From Massilia agilis (GTDB lineage: Bacteria > Pseudomonadota > Gammaproteobacteria > Burkholderiales > Burkholderiaceae_D), in NCBI RefSeq assembly GCF_024756255.1, contig NZ_JANUHB010000004.1:248001-312000 (forward strand): 64,000 nucleotides of DNA. The letters run 5' to 3'. The notes beneath the pieces were generated by a model. The model made no database searches, was not told where the DNA came from, and saw only the letters and a program-made list of their open reading frames with translations. This document shows, in pieces, positions 16,070 through 24,410 of the stretch. The stretch's first letter is position 1. Each line of letters starts with the position of its first letter. A program made the position numbers and the translations under genes.

Positions 16070-17413
16070 TCAGGCCTGCTGCACTGCTTGCTCCTTGCCG
16101 GCGCTCTCCTCCAGCTGCTCTCCCTCGCCATGCGGGAACGGCGCAAACCAGCACGCCAGGAACGATGGAATGGTCGCCACCATCACCAGAGCGAAGTAGC
16201 TCACATACCCAAGCGCCTCCTGCAGGTGGCCGCTGACCACGCCGGTGACCATGCCGCACAGGCCCATGAGCCCCGTGCCAAACGCATAGTGCGTGGTGGC
16301 GTACCTGCCTGGCGCGAGCTGCTGCATCAGGTAGATCATGAAGCCGACCGAGCCGAAGCCGAAGAAGAACTTTTCGATGATGACGCCCGCGCCGATCGCA
16401 AGCAGATTCGCCGGCAGGTAGATGCTCATGACGAGGAAGGTGACGTTCGGGATGTTCACCGCGCAGCACAGCAGGAACAGCGTGCGCTGCAGGCCGCGCC
16501 TTGCCACGAACAGCCCGCCCAACACCGAGCCAAGCAGCACCGCCGCCAGGCCATAGGTGCCGTAGATGATCCCCAGCCGTTCGTTGGACAGCCCAAGCCC
16601 GCCCCTGGCGGCCGAATCGACCATGAAGAACGGCCCGATCTTCTCCAGCAGCCCGATACTGAGCCGGAACAGGAAGGCGAATGCCACCATTCGCCACACG
16701 CCCGGCTTGCGGAAGAAGGTGACGAAGGCGTCGCGCAGGATCGTCCACGCGCCGCCCACGCTGGTGGGTGTGTTTTCTGCGCGCGCGCCTTCCGGCATGA
16801 AGCGCAGGTGCCAGAAGGCCATCAGCAGCGTGATGCCGGCCACGATGAAGAACACGACCTGCCACGCCTGCATCCACTGCGGCCCGAAGGTCGCCGCATC
16901 GTGGCCGAACACCGTTGTGTGCAGCTTGCCGCTCAGGTAGACCAGAAAGCCCGAGGCGACGATCGGCCCGATATTCCACGACAGGCTCTGCACCCCGCAG
17001 TACAGCGACTGCGTGCGGGTGTCGAGCGAGGTGACGTAGACGCCGTCGCTGGCGATGTCCTGGGTCGCGCCGATGAAGGACATCAGCCAGAACATGGGCA
17101 TGAGCACCACCATGAAGTCCGGCAGCGACATGGCCAGTGCGGCGCCGGCAAAGCCCAGCCCCATCAGCACCTGGGTGCACAACACGAAGAACTTCTTGGT
17201 GCGGTACATCTCGACGAGCGGCGCGAACAGCGGCTTGATCGTGTAGGCAAGGATCAGCATGCTCGAATACGCGGCAGCCCTGCCGTTGTCCATGCCCATG
17301 TTCTTGAACATGATGGCCGTCACGCTGCACAGCATGGTGTACCCCAGCGCCATCGTGAAGTACCCGGTGGGCACCCACAGCAGGGGAGAGCGAGCGGTGC
17401 TAGATGGCGGCAT
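16070..17413 (-). CDS. MFS sugar transporter of the beta-glucoside locus
   Basis: 447-residue inner-membrane permease with about 12 hydrophobic helices, of the major facilitator superfamily and AmpG-like in style. As last gene of the TonB receptor, beta-glucosidase and glucokinase operon it probably brings a beta-glucoside or glucose from the periplasm into the cytoplasm. The ATG at 17413 is chosen because GGAG stands 8 bases upstream and the protein then begins just before the first helix (LLWVPTGYFTMALGY). This start lies inside the glucokinase gene, a 14-base overlap. The substrate cannot be read from sequence. Confidence 0.85.
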   Translation of the reverse strand: MPPSSTARSPLLWVPTGYFTMALGYTMLCSVTAIMFKNMGMDNGRAAAYSSMLILAYTIKPLFAPLVEMYRTKKFFVLCTQVLMGLGFAGAALAMSLPDFMVVLMPMFWLMSFIGATQDIASDGVYVTSLDTRTQSLYCGVQSLSWNIGPIVASGFLVYLSGKLHTTVFGHDAATFGPQWMQAWQVVFFIVAGITLLMAFWHLRFMPEGARAENTPTSVGGAWTILRDAFVTFFRKPGVWRMVAFAFLFRLSIGLLEKIGPFFMVDSAARGGLGLSNERLGIIYGTYGLAAVLLGSVLGGLFVARRGLQRTLFLLCCAVNIPNVTFLVMSIYLPANLLAIGAGVIIEKFFFGFGSVGFMIYLMQQLAPGRYATTHYAFGTGLMGLCGMVTGVVSGHLQEALGYVSYFALVMVATIPSFLACWFAPFPHGEGEQLEESAGKEQAVQQA

Positions 17414-18443
17414 GGCGCGGCTCCGTATTGGGTTGGGCGTAGTGCAAACGTGCCGGTGCATGGGAACTGGCCAGATGCCGGTCCAGCATGGTGGCAGCGC
17501 CCGCCAGGGCGGGGTAGGGCGCGGTGATTACCAGCGTGGGAATTCTGCTTGTGAAGGTGCTGAACCGTCCCTTGGCCTCGAAGCGCTGGCGGAAGGGTGA
17601 GCGGGCGAACCAGTCGCCCAGCCGCGGAACGATGCCACCGCCAATGTAGATGCCGCCGCGCGCGCACAGCGTCACCGCTAGGTTGGCTGCCGCGGTGCCC
17701 AGCATGCCGCAGAAGCATTCGAGTACCTCGGTGCACAAGGGATCGGTGCCCGTCAGGCCGCGCTCGACGATGTCCGCCGGCGCCAGCGGTGCCGGCACGG
17801 GCAGCCCGCGCCATGCGGCCAGCGCCTCGAGAATCAGCGACAGGCCGGGACCGGACATCAGGCGTTCGGCGGACACATGGGAAAAGCGCGTCCAGCAGAA
17901 ATCGAGGATCGCCTGTTCGCGCTCGTCCGACGGCGAAAACGCGACGTGGCCGCCCTCGCTCTGCAGCACGGTCCAGCCGTCGTTTGAGGGGATCAGGCCC
18001 GCCATGCCAAGCCCGGTGCCGGCGCCGAGCAGGCCGATGACGCCATCGCCGCGCACCTGGCCCGGGCCCACGGCCATGACGTCGGCAGCGCCCAGCCCCG
18101 GCACGGCCGCTGCCAGCGCGGCGAAGTCGTTCACCACCAAGAGCGTATCCAGCCCGAGGGCATCGCGTGTCTCGGCGATCGAGAACTGCCAGTCGTGGTT
18201 GGTCATCTTGACGAAGTCGCCTTCGACCGGATTGGCGATGGCGATGGCCGCGTGCCGCACGTCCAGGCCCGGGTGCCGGGACAGGTAGGCGCGGGCGGCG
18301 TCGGCCAGGCTTGCATGGCCGGAGCACGGCAGGGTGGCGATGGCCTCGATGCTCCCGGCCGCGCGTTCGATGGCAAAGCGCGCGTTGGTGCCGCCGATGT
18401 CGGCCAGCAGGCGCGCACCATTGCGGTAGCGATCAGCTTCCAT
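17400..18443 (-). CDS. glk: Glucokinase
   Basis: 347-residue ATP-dependent glucokinase of the bacterial Glk family; it phosphorylates glucose released by the neighbouring beta-glucosidase. The phosphate-binding loop LLADIGGTNARFAIE is near residues 12-26. The catalytic Asp lies in VVNDFAALAAA, and the adenosine-site glycines in GAGTGLGMAGL. The ATG at 18443 follows AAGGA and gives the normal N-terminus; longer in-frame readings upstream overlap the GH1 gene. It sits 14 bases after the GH1 stop and overlaps the MFS gene, within one operon. Confidence 0.93.
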   Translation of the reverse strand: MEADRYRNGARLLADIGGTNARFAIERAAGSIEAIATLPCSGHASLADAARAYLSRHPGLDVRHAAIAIANPVEGDFVKMTNHDWQFSIAETRDALGLDTLLVVNDFAALAAAVPGLGAADVMAVGPGQVRGDGVIGLLGAGTGLGMAGLIPSNDGWTVLQSEGGHVAFSPSDEREQAILDFCWTRFSHVSAERLMSGPGLSLILEALAAWRGLPVPAPLAPADIVERGLTGTDPLCTEVLECFCGMLGTAAANLAVTLCARGGIYIGGGIVPRLGDWFARSPFRQRFEAKGRFSTFTSRIPTLVITAPYPALAGAATMLDRHLASSHAPARLHYAQPNTEPRHAAI

Positions 18444-18457
18444 GGCAGTCTTCCTTG

Positions 18458-19801
18458 TCACATAGTCGAGGCGGCGAGCCGGCCCTGGCGCTGCGCCGCA
18501 ATGAAGTCGCGGTACCACAGGGCGCTGGCTTTGCGCGTGCGCTGCTGGGTAGCATAATCTACATACACGATGCCGAAGCGTTTGGCGTAGCCCGAATTCC
18601 ATTCGAAGTTGTCGAGCAGGCTCCATAAGAAGTAGCCATCCACCTGCACACCTTGCGCCATCGCCGCACGCAGCGCGGCCAGGTGGCGCGCAACGTAGTC
18701 GATGCGGGCCCGGTCATCCACCTGGCCGTGCTCGAGGCGGTCGGCATTGGCCATGCCGTTTTCGGTGATGTAGATCGGCGGCAGGTCGTATTCGGCTTTG
18801 AGCTTGAGCAGCAGTTCGGTCAGGCCCTGGGGGTAAATCTCCCAGCCCATGTCGGTGGCGCCAAGCGCGCTGTCGGGCTGGCGCGGCGGCTCTTCGGCAC
18901 TGCAGTAGGCGCGGGTGTAATAGTTCACGCCCAAAAAGTCGAGCGGCTCGCGGATGGCCTTGAAGTCGCCCTCGTGGACCACCGGCGCGTCGGCGCCGTG
19001 CGCGCGCAGGGCCAGCTCGGGATAGCGGCCCTTGAAGATCGGGTCCATGAACCACTGCACCGAGCGGGCATATTCCAGGTTCGCCAGGTCGCGGTCGGCC
19101 TGCGAGTCCGTGGCAGGGTCGGCGGTCCACTGGTTCAAAACGATCCCCAGGCGGGCGGGCGCGCCCACCGCGCGCATGGCCTGCATGGCCAGCCCGTGCG
19201 ACAGCAGCAGATGGTGCGATACCTGGATTGCCGACTTGCGGTCGGCCACGCCGGGCGCGAACTGGGCGTTGCCGTGTCCAAGGTTGGCGGTGCACCACGG
19301 CTCGTTGTGGGTGGCGATGGTTTTCACGCGCGAGCCAAAGCGGCGAGCCACCTCCCACGCATAGTCCGCAAACCGGTGCGCGGTGTCGCGCGAGAGCCAG
19401 CCGCCTTCGTCCTGCAGCGCTTGCGGCAGGTCCCAGTGATACAGCGTCAGGTGCGGGGCGATGCCATGCTCATCGAGCGCGTCGAGCAGGCGCGCATAGA
19501 AGTCGAATCCCCGCTCGTTCCATGCACCCTTGCCCTCGGGCTGCACGCGCGTCCAGGCCATCGAGAAGCGGTAGGCGTCCACGCCCAGCGACGCCATCAG
19601 CGCCACGTCATCCCGGTAGCGGTGATAGTGGTCGCAGGCGATGTCGCCGTTGCTGGCGTCCTTGATGTTGGCCGGGTTGCGGCAGAAGGTGTCCCAGATC
19701 GACGGGCCTTTGCCGTCGAGTGTCGCCGCGCCCTCGATCTGGAAGGCGCTGGTGGCGACCCCCCAGGTGAAATCGGGCGGGAATTGAATTGGATCGGTCA
19801 T
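18458..19801 (-). CDS. GH1 beta-glucosidase
   Basis: 447 residues, a full-length glycoside hydrolase family 1 enzyme without signal peptide, so cytoplasmic. The general acid/base is E167 in THNEPW and the nucleophile is E347 in YITENG. The N-terminal signature FTWGVATSAFQIEGA and the C-terminal sugar-site motif (LDNFEWNSGYAKRFG) are intact. It hydrolyses beta-glucosides such as cellobiose to glucose, which the adjacent glucokinase phosphorylates. It lies 70 bases downstream of the TonB receptor gene in the same direction. Confidence 0.94.
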   Translation of the reverse strand: MTDPIQFPPDFTWGVATSAFQIEGAATLDGKGPSIWDTFCRNPANIKDASNGDIACDHYHRYRDDVALMASLGVDAYRFSMAWTRVQPEGKGAWNERGFDFYARLLDALDEHGIAPHLTLYHWDLPQALQDEGGWLSRDTAHRFADYAWEVARRFGSRVKTIATHNEPWCTANLGHGNAQFAPGVADRKSAIQVSHHLLLSHGLAMQAMRAVGAPARLGIVLNQWTADPATDSQADRDLANLEYARSVQWFMDPIFKGRYPELALRAHGADAPVVHEGDFKAIREPLDFLGVNYYTRAYCSAEEPPRQPDSALGATDMGWEIYPQGLTELLLKLKAEYDLPPIYITENGMANADRLEHGQVDDRARIDYVARHLAALRAAMAQGVQVDGYFLWSLLDNFEWNSGYAKRFGIVYVDYATQQRTRKASALWYRDFIAAQRQGRLAASTM

Positions 19802-19871
19802 GGTGCAGGTGTTGGATGATGTCGAAGGTTGGCGCGGTCCCCGGCACCGGCCGGGGACCGTGGCCGGCGGC

Positions 19872-22274
19872 TCAGAACTCCAGGCCGGCGTTGATGCCGA
19901 TGGTGCGCGGCGGCAGGTACTGTGCGACCCAGGCGCCGAAGCCGTTCATGGCGCTGGTCTTGACGTTGACGTCGCCCACATTGCGCACGAAGGCATCGAT
20001 CCACCACTTGTCGTGCGCGTAGCGCAGGCCAATGTCGCTGCGGGTGTAGGCTTTCTGGCGGTCGCCTTCACCCAGGTTGAACACCGACAGCCACGATGCC
20101 GTTTCGTAGTGGGTGCTCAGGCGCGGCGTCAGCATGGCGCCGTCGGCCAGGCGGAACACGTGCTGGTACTGCACCTGCGCCGCGAATTTGGGCGTGTGCG
20201 GCATCTCGTTGCCGGTCACGTCCAGGCAGGTACTAATGCCGGGCACGGCGCACTTGGGCAGGGCGTAGTCGTTCGAGCCGCCGATCAGGTGGCCGAGCTT
20301 GGCGTGGGGCGTGTAGGCCAGCGCCATCTGCAGGCGGTCGTCGCGGCCGAAGCGGGCGGTGATTTCCGATTCCAGACCGTAGATTTTTGCGCCCTCGGCG
20401 TTGTTGGTGGCCAGGCCACGGGTGCCGTCCGGGTTGGTCACCGGCGCGCTGAACTGGAAGTCCTTGAACTTCTCGTAGAACAGGGCGTTATTGATCTGCA
20501 GGGCGCCGCCCAGCAGCGAGCTCTTGGTGCCGATCTCGTAGTTGGTCAGGGTCTCGGCGCCATAGGTCTTGCCGCCGTCTTGCAGGCCGCCCGACTTGTA
20601 GCCGGTCGAGACGCTGGCATAGACCATGTTGTTTCGGTCGATGTCATAGGCCAGCCGCGCCAGGCCGGTCACCTTCTGGCCGGTATAGACCCCGTCGTTG
20701 GACGGCACGCCCGGGCTGTAGCCCTGGCCGGGCAGGCGCGGGTCGATCGACGGCGAGACCGGCACCTGTGGCACGCTGGCGTCGTAGTTCCAGGTGTAGC
20801 CGTTGCCGCCCTCGTTGGTGCGACGGTCGTGGGTGTAGCGTGCGCCGCCGGTCAGGTGCAGGCTGTCGCCGATGTTCCAGGTGGCCTGGCCGAACGCGGC
20901 CGAGGATTTCACCGTCTCTTTCGGTTGGATGAACGAGCCCTGCCACGCAACCGTGCCCTGCTGGGTGCCGTTGAAGACCGGGATATCGAAGCGGATGCTG
21001 TTTTCTTCCGCCGCGTAGTACAGGCCAAGTTGCCAGTCCAGCTCGCGCTTGCCGGTCGATTGCAGCTCCAGCTCGTGGCTGTAGTTGGTGTAGTGCGACG
21101 AGACGGTGTTGTTGGCCTGGTAGGTGGCGCCGGTGCCAAAGCTGGTCGGCACGCTCACGCCGCCGTCCTGGTCGAAGGTGGAGGAGCCGTCGAACTTCGA
21201 ATAGCCGGCAATGTACGACAGCGCCATCGCATCGTTGACGGTGTATTCGACACGGCTGCGCAGCGAGCTGGTGTCGCGATGCAGCGAGGGAGCGGTGTCG
21301 ATCAGGGCCGACCAGCGGTCCTGGCCGGCGCGCGGGGCCTGCATCAAGTTCATCGCCGGGGTGCCACGGTCGGCAAAGCGCTCGTAGGCCACGTTCCACT
21401 TCCACGACCGCGATGGCTGCCACAGCAGCGACAGGCGCACCGCGCTCTGGTCCTGCGCGTAGTATTTCGGCCCGCCCACGACGAACTGGTTCGGGTTGAT
21501 CGGCAGGAAGGCCGAGGCGCTGCCGCCGCTGGCCAGCCAGGCCGCACGCTGGCTTTCCTGCGAGGGAACCGGCAGCTTCTGGTAGTCCACGTAGCCGTCG
21601 TGCTGTTCGTGCACGAACGCGATGCGCATGGCTGCCGTGTCGCCGAGCGGCACATTGACGGCGCCGCGCGCGCCGAGCCGGCCGTAGTCGCCAACGCCGG
21701 CTTCCACCGTGCCGCTGGTCTGGCCCAGCACCGGTTTGGCGGTCTGCATGTTGACCGCGCCGACCGTCGAGTTGCGGCCCCACAGCGTGCCTTGCGGGCC
21801 GCGCAGCACCTCGATCGCGTCAAGGTCGAACAGCAGGCTGGTGGCGCCTTCCGGGCGCGGGGAGTAGATGCCATCGACAAAGGTGGCCACCTCCGGGTCG
21901 GCGTACTCGGTCTTGGCGCTGTCGTTGCCCACGCCGCGCATGGTCATGGTGATCACGCCGTGGTCGCCCTGTCCGGTGGCCTGGAAGCCCGGCACCAGGT
22001 TCACCACGTCGATCAGGGTCTGCACGTGGTTGTCTTCGAGGCTGGCCGCGTTCAGGGCGGTGACCGCGACCGGCGTCTTTTGCAGCGAGGTCGAACGCTT
22101 GGTGGCGGTGATGATCACTTCGGCCATCTTGGCGCCGTCCGCCGCCGGGGCTTCCGGCGCGCTGTCGGACGGGGTCGTCTGTGCATGCGATGCGTTCATG
22201 CCGGTGAGCAGGACCAGGATCGCAAGCTGGATAGGCGAGCTGGCACGCACACCCCGAAGGGCAGATTTTTTCAT
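19872..22274 (-). CDS. TonB-dependent outer-membrane receptor of the beta-glucoside locus
   Basis: 800-residue receptor. The signal peptide ends near residue 31 (ASHA). A TonB box (AEVIITATKR, 51-60) is followed by a plug domain (about 60-180, including LRGPQGTLWGRNSTVGAVN) and a long beta-barrel ending in Phe (INAGLEF). It probably imports an oligosaccharide across the outer membrane using TonB-ExbBD energy. GGAG precedes the ATG. The promoter and a LacI-type operator lie immediately upstream (22356-22398). It is first in an operon with beta-glucosidase, glucokinase and an MFS permease, a classical carbohydrate-utilisation locus with a TonB receptor. Confidence 0.92.
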   Translation of the reverse strand: MKKSALRGVRASSPIQLAILVLLTGMNASHAQTTPSDSAPEAPAADGAKMAEVIITATKRSTSLQKTPVAVTALNAASLEDNHVQTLIDVVNLVPGFQATGQGDHGVITMTMRGVGNDSAKTEYADPEVATFVDGIYSPRPEGATSLLFDLDAIEVLRGPQGTLWGRNSTVGAVNMQTAKPVLGQTSGTVEAGVGDYGRLGARGAVNVPLGDTAAMRIAFVHEQHDGYVDYQKLPVPSQESQRAAWLASGGSASAFLPINPNQFVVGGPKYYAQDQSAVRLSLLWQPSRSWKWNVAYERFADRGTPAMNLMQAPRAGQDRWSALIDTAPSLHRDTSSLRSRVEYTVNDAMALSYIAGYSKFDGSSTFDQDGGVSVPTSFGTGATYQANNTVSSHYTNYSHELELQSTGKRELDWQLGLYYAAEENSIRFDIPVFNGTQQGTVAWQGSFIQPKETVKSSAAFGQATWNIGDSLHLTGGARYTHDRRTNEGGNGYTWNYDASVPQVPVSPSIDPRLPGQGYSPGVPSNDGVYTGQKVTGLARLAYDIDRNNMVYASVSTGYKSGGLQDGGKTYGAETLTNYEIGTKSSLLGGALQINNALFYEKFKDFQFSAPVTNPDGTRGLATNNAEGAKIYGLESEITARFGRDDRLQMALAYTPHAKLGHLIGGSNDYALPKCAVPGISTCLDVTGNEMPHTPKFAAQVQYQHVFRLADGAMLTPRLSTHYETASWLSVFNLGEGDRQKAYTRSDIGLRYAHDKWWIDAFVRNVGDVNVKTSAMNGFGAWVAQYLPPRTIGINAGLEF

Positions 22275-22355
22275 ACTGTCTCCTAACTATTGTGGTTATG
22301 TACGGTGCAGGGTTTCCCTGTCTTAGTGTCCGGTGCTGCCGATTTCATGATGTTT

Positions 22356-22371
22356 ATGAAATCGATTTCAT
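22356..22371. promoter_or_regulatory. LacI-family operator, receptor promoter
   Basis: Perfect 16-base palindrome ATGAAATCGATTTCAT with the central CG typical of LacI/GalR-family sites. It overlaps the -10 hexamer of the receptor promoter by two bases and covers the expected transcription start. A half-site (gatttcat) lies at 22341-22348. Confidence 0.82.
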
Positions 22372-22398
22372 GTTATTGTTGATCGAAAGGAAAGTCAA
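22370..22398 (-). promoter_or_regulatory. Promoter of the beta-glucoside operon
   Basis: On the minus strand: -35 TTGACT (22398-22393), a 17-bp spacer, -10 TAACAT (22375-22370). The -10 runs into the LacI-type palindrome, so bound repressor would block initiation. Confidence 0.68.
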
Positions 22399-22525
22399 AC
22401 GAAATTTTGAACGGTGGTTTGACGAGCCACAGGCGCCAGTCAATTCGCCTTTTGTAGAGGGAGTGTTGCGGCGTGATGGGCTAGCGCAGGCCGGACTGGT
22501 ACACGCTCGGCGCGTGCCGGTGACG

Positions 22526-22551
22526 TGAAAGCGTTTCTGAAATCGGTTTCT
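22526..22551. promoter_or_regulatory. Tandem LacI-type operators at the regulator gene
   Basis: Two abutting palindrome-like sites, TGAAAGCGTTTC (22526-22537) and TGAAATCGGTTTCT (22538-22551). Both share the TGAAA/TTTC arms of the site at 22356. They end 7 bases before a -10-like TATACT (22558-22563), so the regulator gene is probably autoregulated. Confidence 0.72.
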
Positions 22552-22557
22552 CGCTGT

Positions 22558-22563
22558 TATACT
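22558..22563 (+). promoter_or_regulatory. -10 element of the lacI-family gene
   Basis: TATACT (five of six matches), about 47 bases before the start codon. No good -35 at 17 bp: the position is occupied by the operator sequence. Confidence 0.45.
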
Positions 22564-22610
22564 CGGGCGGCCGCGGCAAGCGCCGCCCACGTCAATCCAA
22601 CGCACGCCCA

Positions 22611-23630
22611 ATGATGAAAGACTCCAGCAGCACGCCAATGGTCACGGTTCATGAGGTCGCACGCGTCGCCGGCGTGTCAGCGGCCACGGTTTCCCGCTTC
22701 CTGAACGGCACGGCCAAGGTGTCCGATGAAAAGCGCAAGGCCATCGAAAGCGTGATCGAGCGCCTCAACTACAAGCCCAACGTGCTGGCCCAAAACCTCA
22801 AGAGCGGCAGCACGCGCACCATCGGCGTGCTCACCCAGTCGCTGATGTCGGGGTACTTTGCCGACGCCATGGCCGGTATCGACGATGCGTTGCAGGGCGC
22901 CGGGTACGCGCCCCTGATCGTGTCCGGCCACTGGCGCGCGCAGGAGGAAGCCGAGCGCATGGAGTTGCTGATCGCGCGGCGGGTCGATGGCGTGGTCATC
23001 CTGTCCGGCAGGCTCAAGGACAGCCAGATCCTCAAGCTGTCGAACCGGGTGCCCATTGTGGCGTTCGGCCGCCAGCTGGAGGGCAAGCACGCCTATGGCT
23101 TCAGCCTGGACAACTACAAGGCGGTGTGCGATGCGGTTGAATACCTGATCATGCAGGGGCACCGGAACATCGCATTTATCGCCGGCCCTCCGGACCACGA
23201 GGATGCGCAGGCGCGGCTGAAAGGCTATCGCGATACGCTGGCCAAACACAAAATCCAGCGCAACCCCAGGTTGATCGAGGCGGGCGATTTTCTCGAGACT
23301 GGCGGCTTGCTGGCGGTCGAGCGCTTGCTGGAATCGGGCGAACGCTTCACGGCTATTTTTGCCGGCAACGACCTGACCGCCTACGGCGCGCGGCTGGCGC
23401 TGTACCGGCGCGGCATCCGCGTGCCGGAAGATATCTCGATTGTCGGCTTCGACGACTTGCACAGTTCGATGTGCACCACGCCGCCGCTCACCACCGTGCG
23501 CCAGCCTTTGTTTGAAGTCGGCCGCTGCCTCGGCCAGGCGATCCTCGCGATGATCCGGCACGAAAAGCCGGACATCGATCTTCCCCAGCTGAGCCTTGAG
23601 GTGCGCGAGTCGGTGCGGCGGATCGGCTAG
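22611..23630 (+). CDS. LacI-family transcriptional regulator of the beta-glucoside locus
   Basis: 339 residues. The N-terminal helix-turn-helix (VTVHEVARVAGVSAATVSRF, residues 11-30) and hinge helix (NVLAQNLKSG) are standard. The rest is a periplasmic-binding-protein-like sugar domain. The gene is divergent from the receptor operon, and LacI-type palindromes lie at both promoters. It probably represses the operon until a beta-glucoside or glucose derivative binds. The start could be the first or second of two adjacent ATG codons (22611 or 22614); neither has a clear ribosome site. Confidence 0.92.
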   Translation: MMKDSSSTPMVTVHEVARVAGVSAATVSRFLNGTAKVSDEKRKAIESVIERLNYKPNVLAQNLKSGSTRTIGVLTQSLMSGYFADAMAGIDDALQGAGYAPLIVSGHWRAQEEAERMELLIARRVDGVVILSGRLKDSQILKLSNRVPIVAFGRQLEGKHAYGFSLDNYKAVCDAVEYLIMQGHRNIAFIAGPPDHEDAQARLKGYRDTLAKHKIQRNPRLIEAGDFLETGGLLAVERLLESGERFTAIFAGNDLTAYGARLALYRRGIRVPEDISIVGFDDLHSSMCTTPPLTTVRQPLFEVGRCLGQAILAMIRHEKPDIDLPQLSLEVRESVRRIG

Positions 23631-24120
23631 CGAAGCCTCTGCGCATCGATGCGGCCACCATGTTTTCGCGCGCGTGCGCTTCAAAGTAGTCGCGTGTTTG
23701 CGACATTGAGCATGCAAATCTGCGCACACTGCCGCAGCGCGCACCGATCGTTTTTCATCTGCCGGTGCCGGTGAGATTTTCGCGGCCTTATTGATGAGCC
23801 AATTTTGCAAACATCCAGTGTTTATCGATACTGCTTCGTTTCCGGTCGCACGCGCATCTGTCCGTTTGGCGGGTGGTATCTGGTGCCTTCAACACCGCTG
23901 CCGGATTCAAAACCCGCCGCACGCGCGATGATCCGATTGCAAAAGTGACTGAAAATTATGTGCGCCAGTTGCGCACTGACAAGGTTTTCGTGTACTTTAC
24001 GTGATTGAATTTGTCAAAAGGTGAACACGCAAAAAATTTTGCGCGGGATCTGGACAAAAAACCGATCAAAAAATGGGACGCTGACCTCATCAGTATGCAC
24101 GTAAGCTTAATGAAAAGAAC

Positions 24121-24165
24121 AAGCCGCACTGCCTGATTAGTTCAGGCATGGCGGCTTTTTCTTTT
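24121..24165 (+). terminator. Rho-independent terminator in the 23631-24410 gap
   Basis: Stem AAGCCGC/GCGGCTT, a small internal loop, then GCCTGA/TCAGGC around a 5-base loop, followed by a run of T. It is almost 500 bases after the lacI-family gene and has no gene directly upstream, so it may end a small RNA transcribed from about 24000. Confidence 0.78.
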
Positions 24166-24244
24166 CGTGCCCGTCTGCGGGCTGCGATGTGGACAGCGTA
24201 ACTTGAAGTACCAGTGTCGCCGGTCGAAAGGCTGGCGGCGACGG

Positions 24245-24282
24245 CTGAAGTGCTGCAATCGTGAGGAGTTGCAGCAGTTCAG
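24245..24282 (+). other. Long hairpin upstream of the H1-like gene
   Basis: CTGAA, a G-G mismatch and TGCTGCAA pair with TTGCAGCA and TTCAG around a 10-base loop containing GAGGAG. There is no T-run, so it is not a classical terminator. It lies about 130 bases before the H1-like start codon and may be a leader-RNA element. Confidence 0.45.
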
Positions 24283-24410
24283 CTGGTGCCGAATTCATTA
24301 GCATAAACAACGTGTAGCGTTTGTGCCGATGAATAATTCGCCTGGCCGGGAGGCCGGACGGGTTTAAACCTTGTAGCGTATTTTCTCATCGCAGATGAAG
24401 GAGAACAAAA

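Larger units (their letters stand above)
23631..24410. other. Long intergenic region with structured RNA signals
   Basis: 780 bases with no credible gene. It contains a small hairpin near 23957-23974 (GTGCGC/GCGCAC), an AT-rich part, a palindrome (CGCAAAA/TTTTGCG, about 24030), a strong terminator at 24121-24165 and a long imperfect hairpin at 24245-24282 upstream of the H1-like gene. A small RNA ending at 24165 and a structured leader are both possible. Confidence 0.5.

Noticed and set aside
19800..22286. 828-codon open frame on the plus strand opposite the TonB receptor
   Set aside because: Covers exactly the receptor gene; no start signal and no motif.
22292..22528. 78-codon open frame in the divergent regulatory region
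   Set aside because: Overlaps operators and promoters and has no ribosome site or motif.
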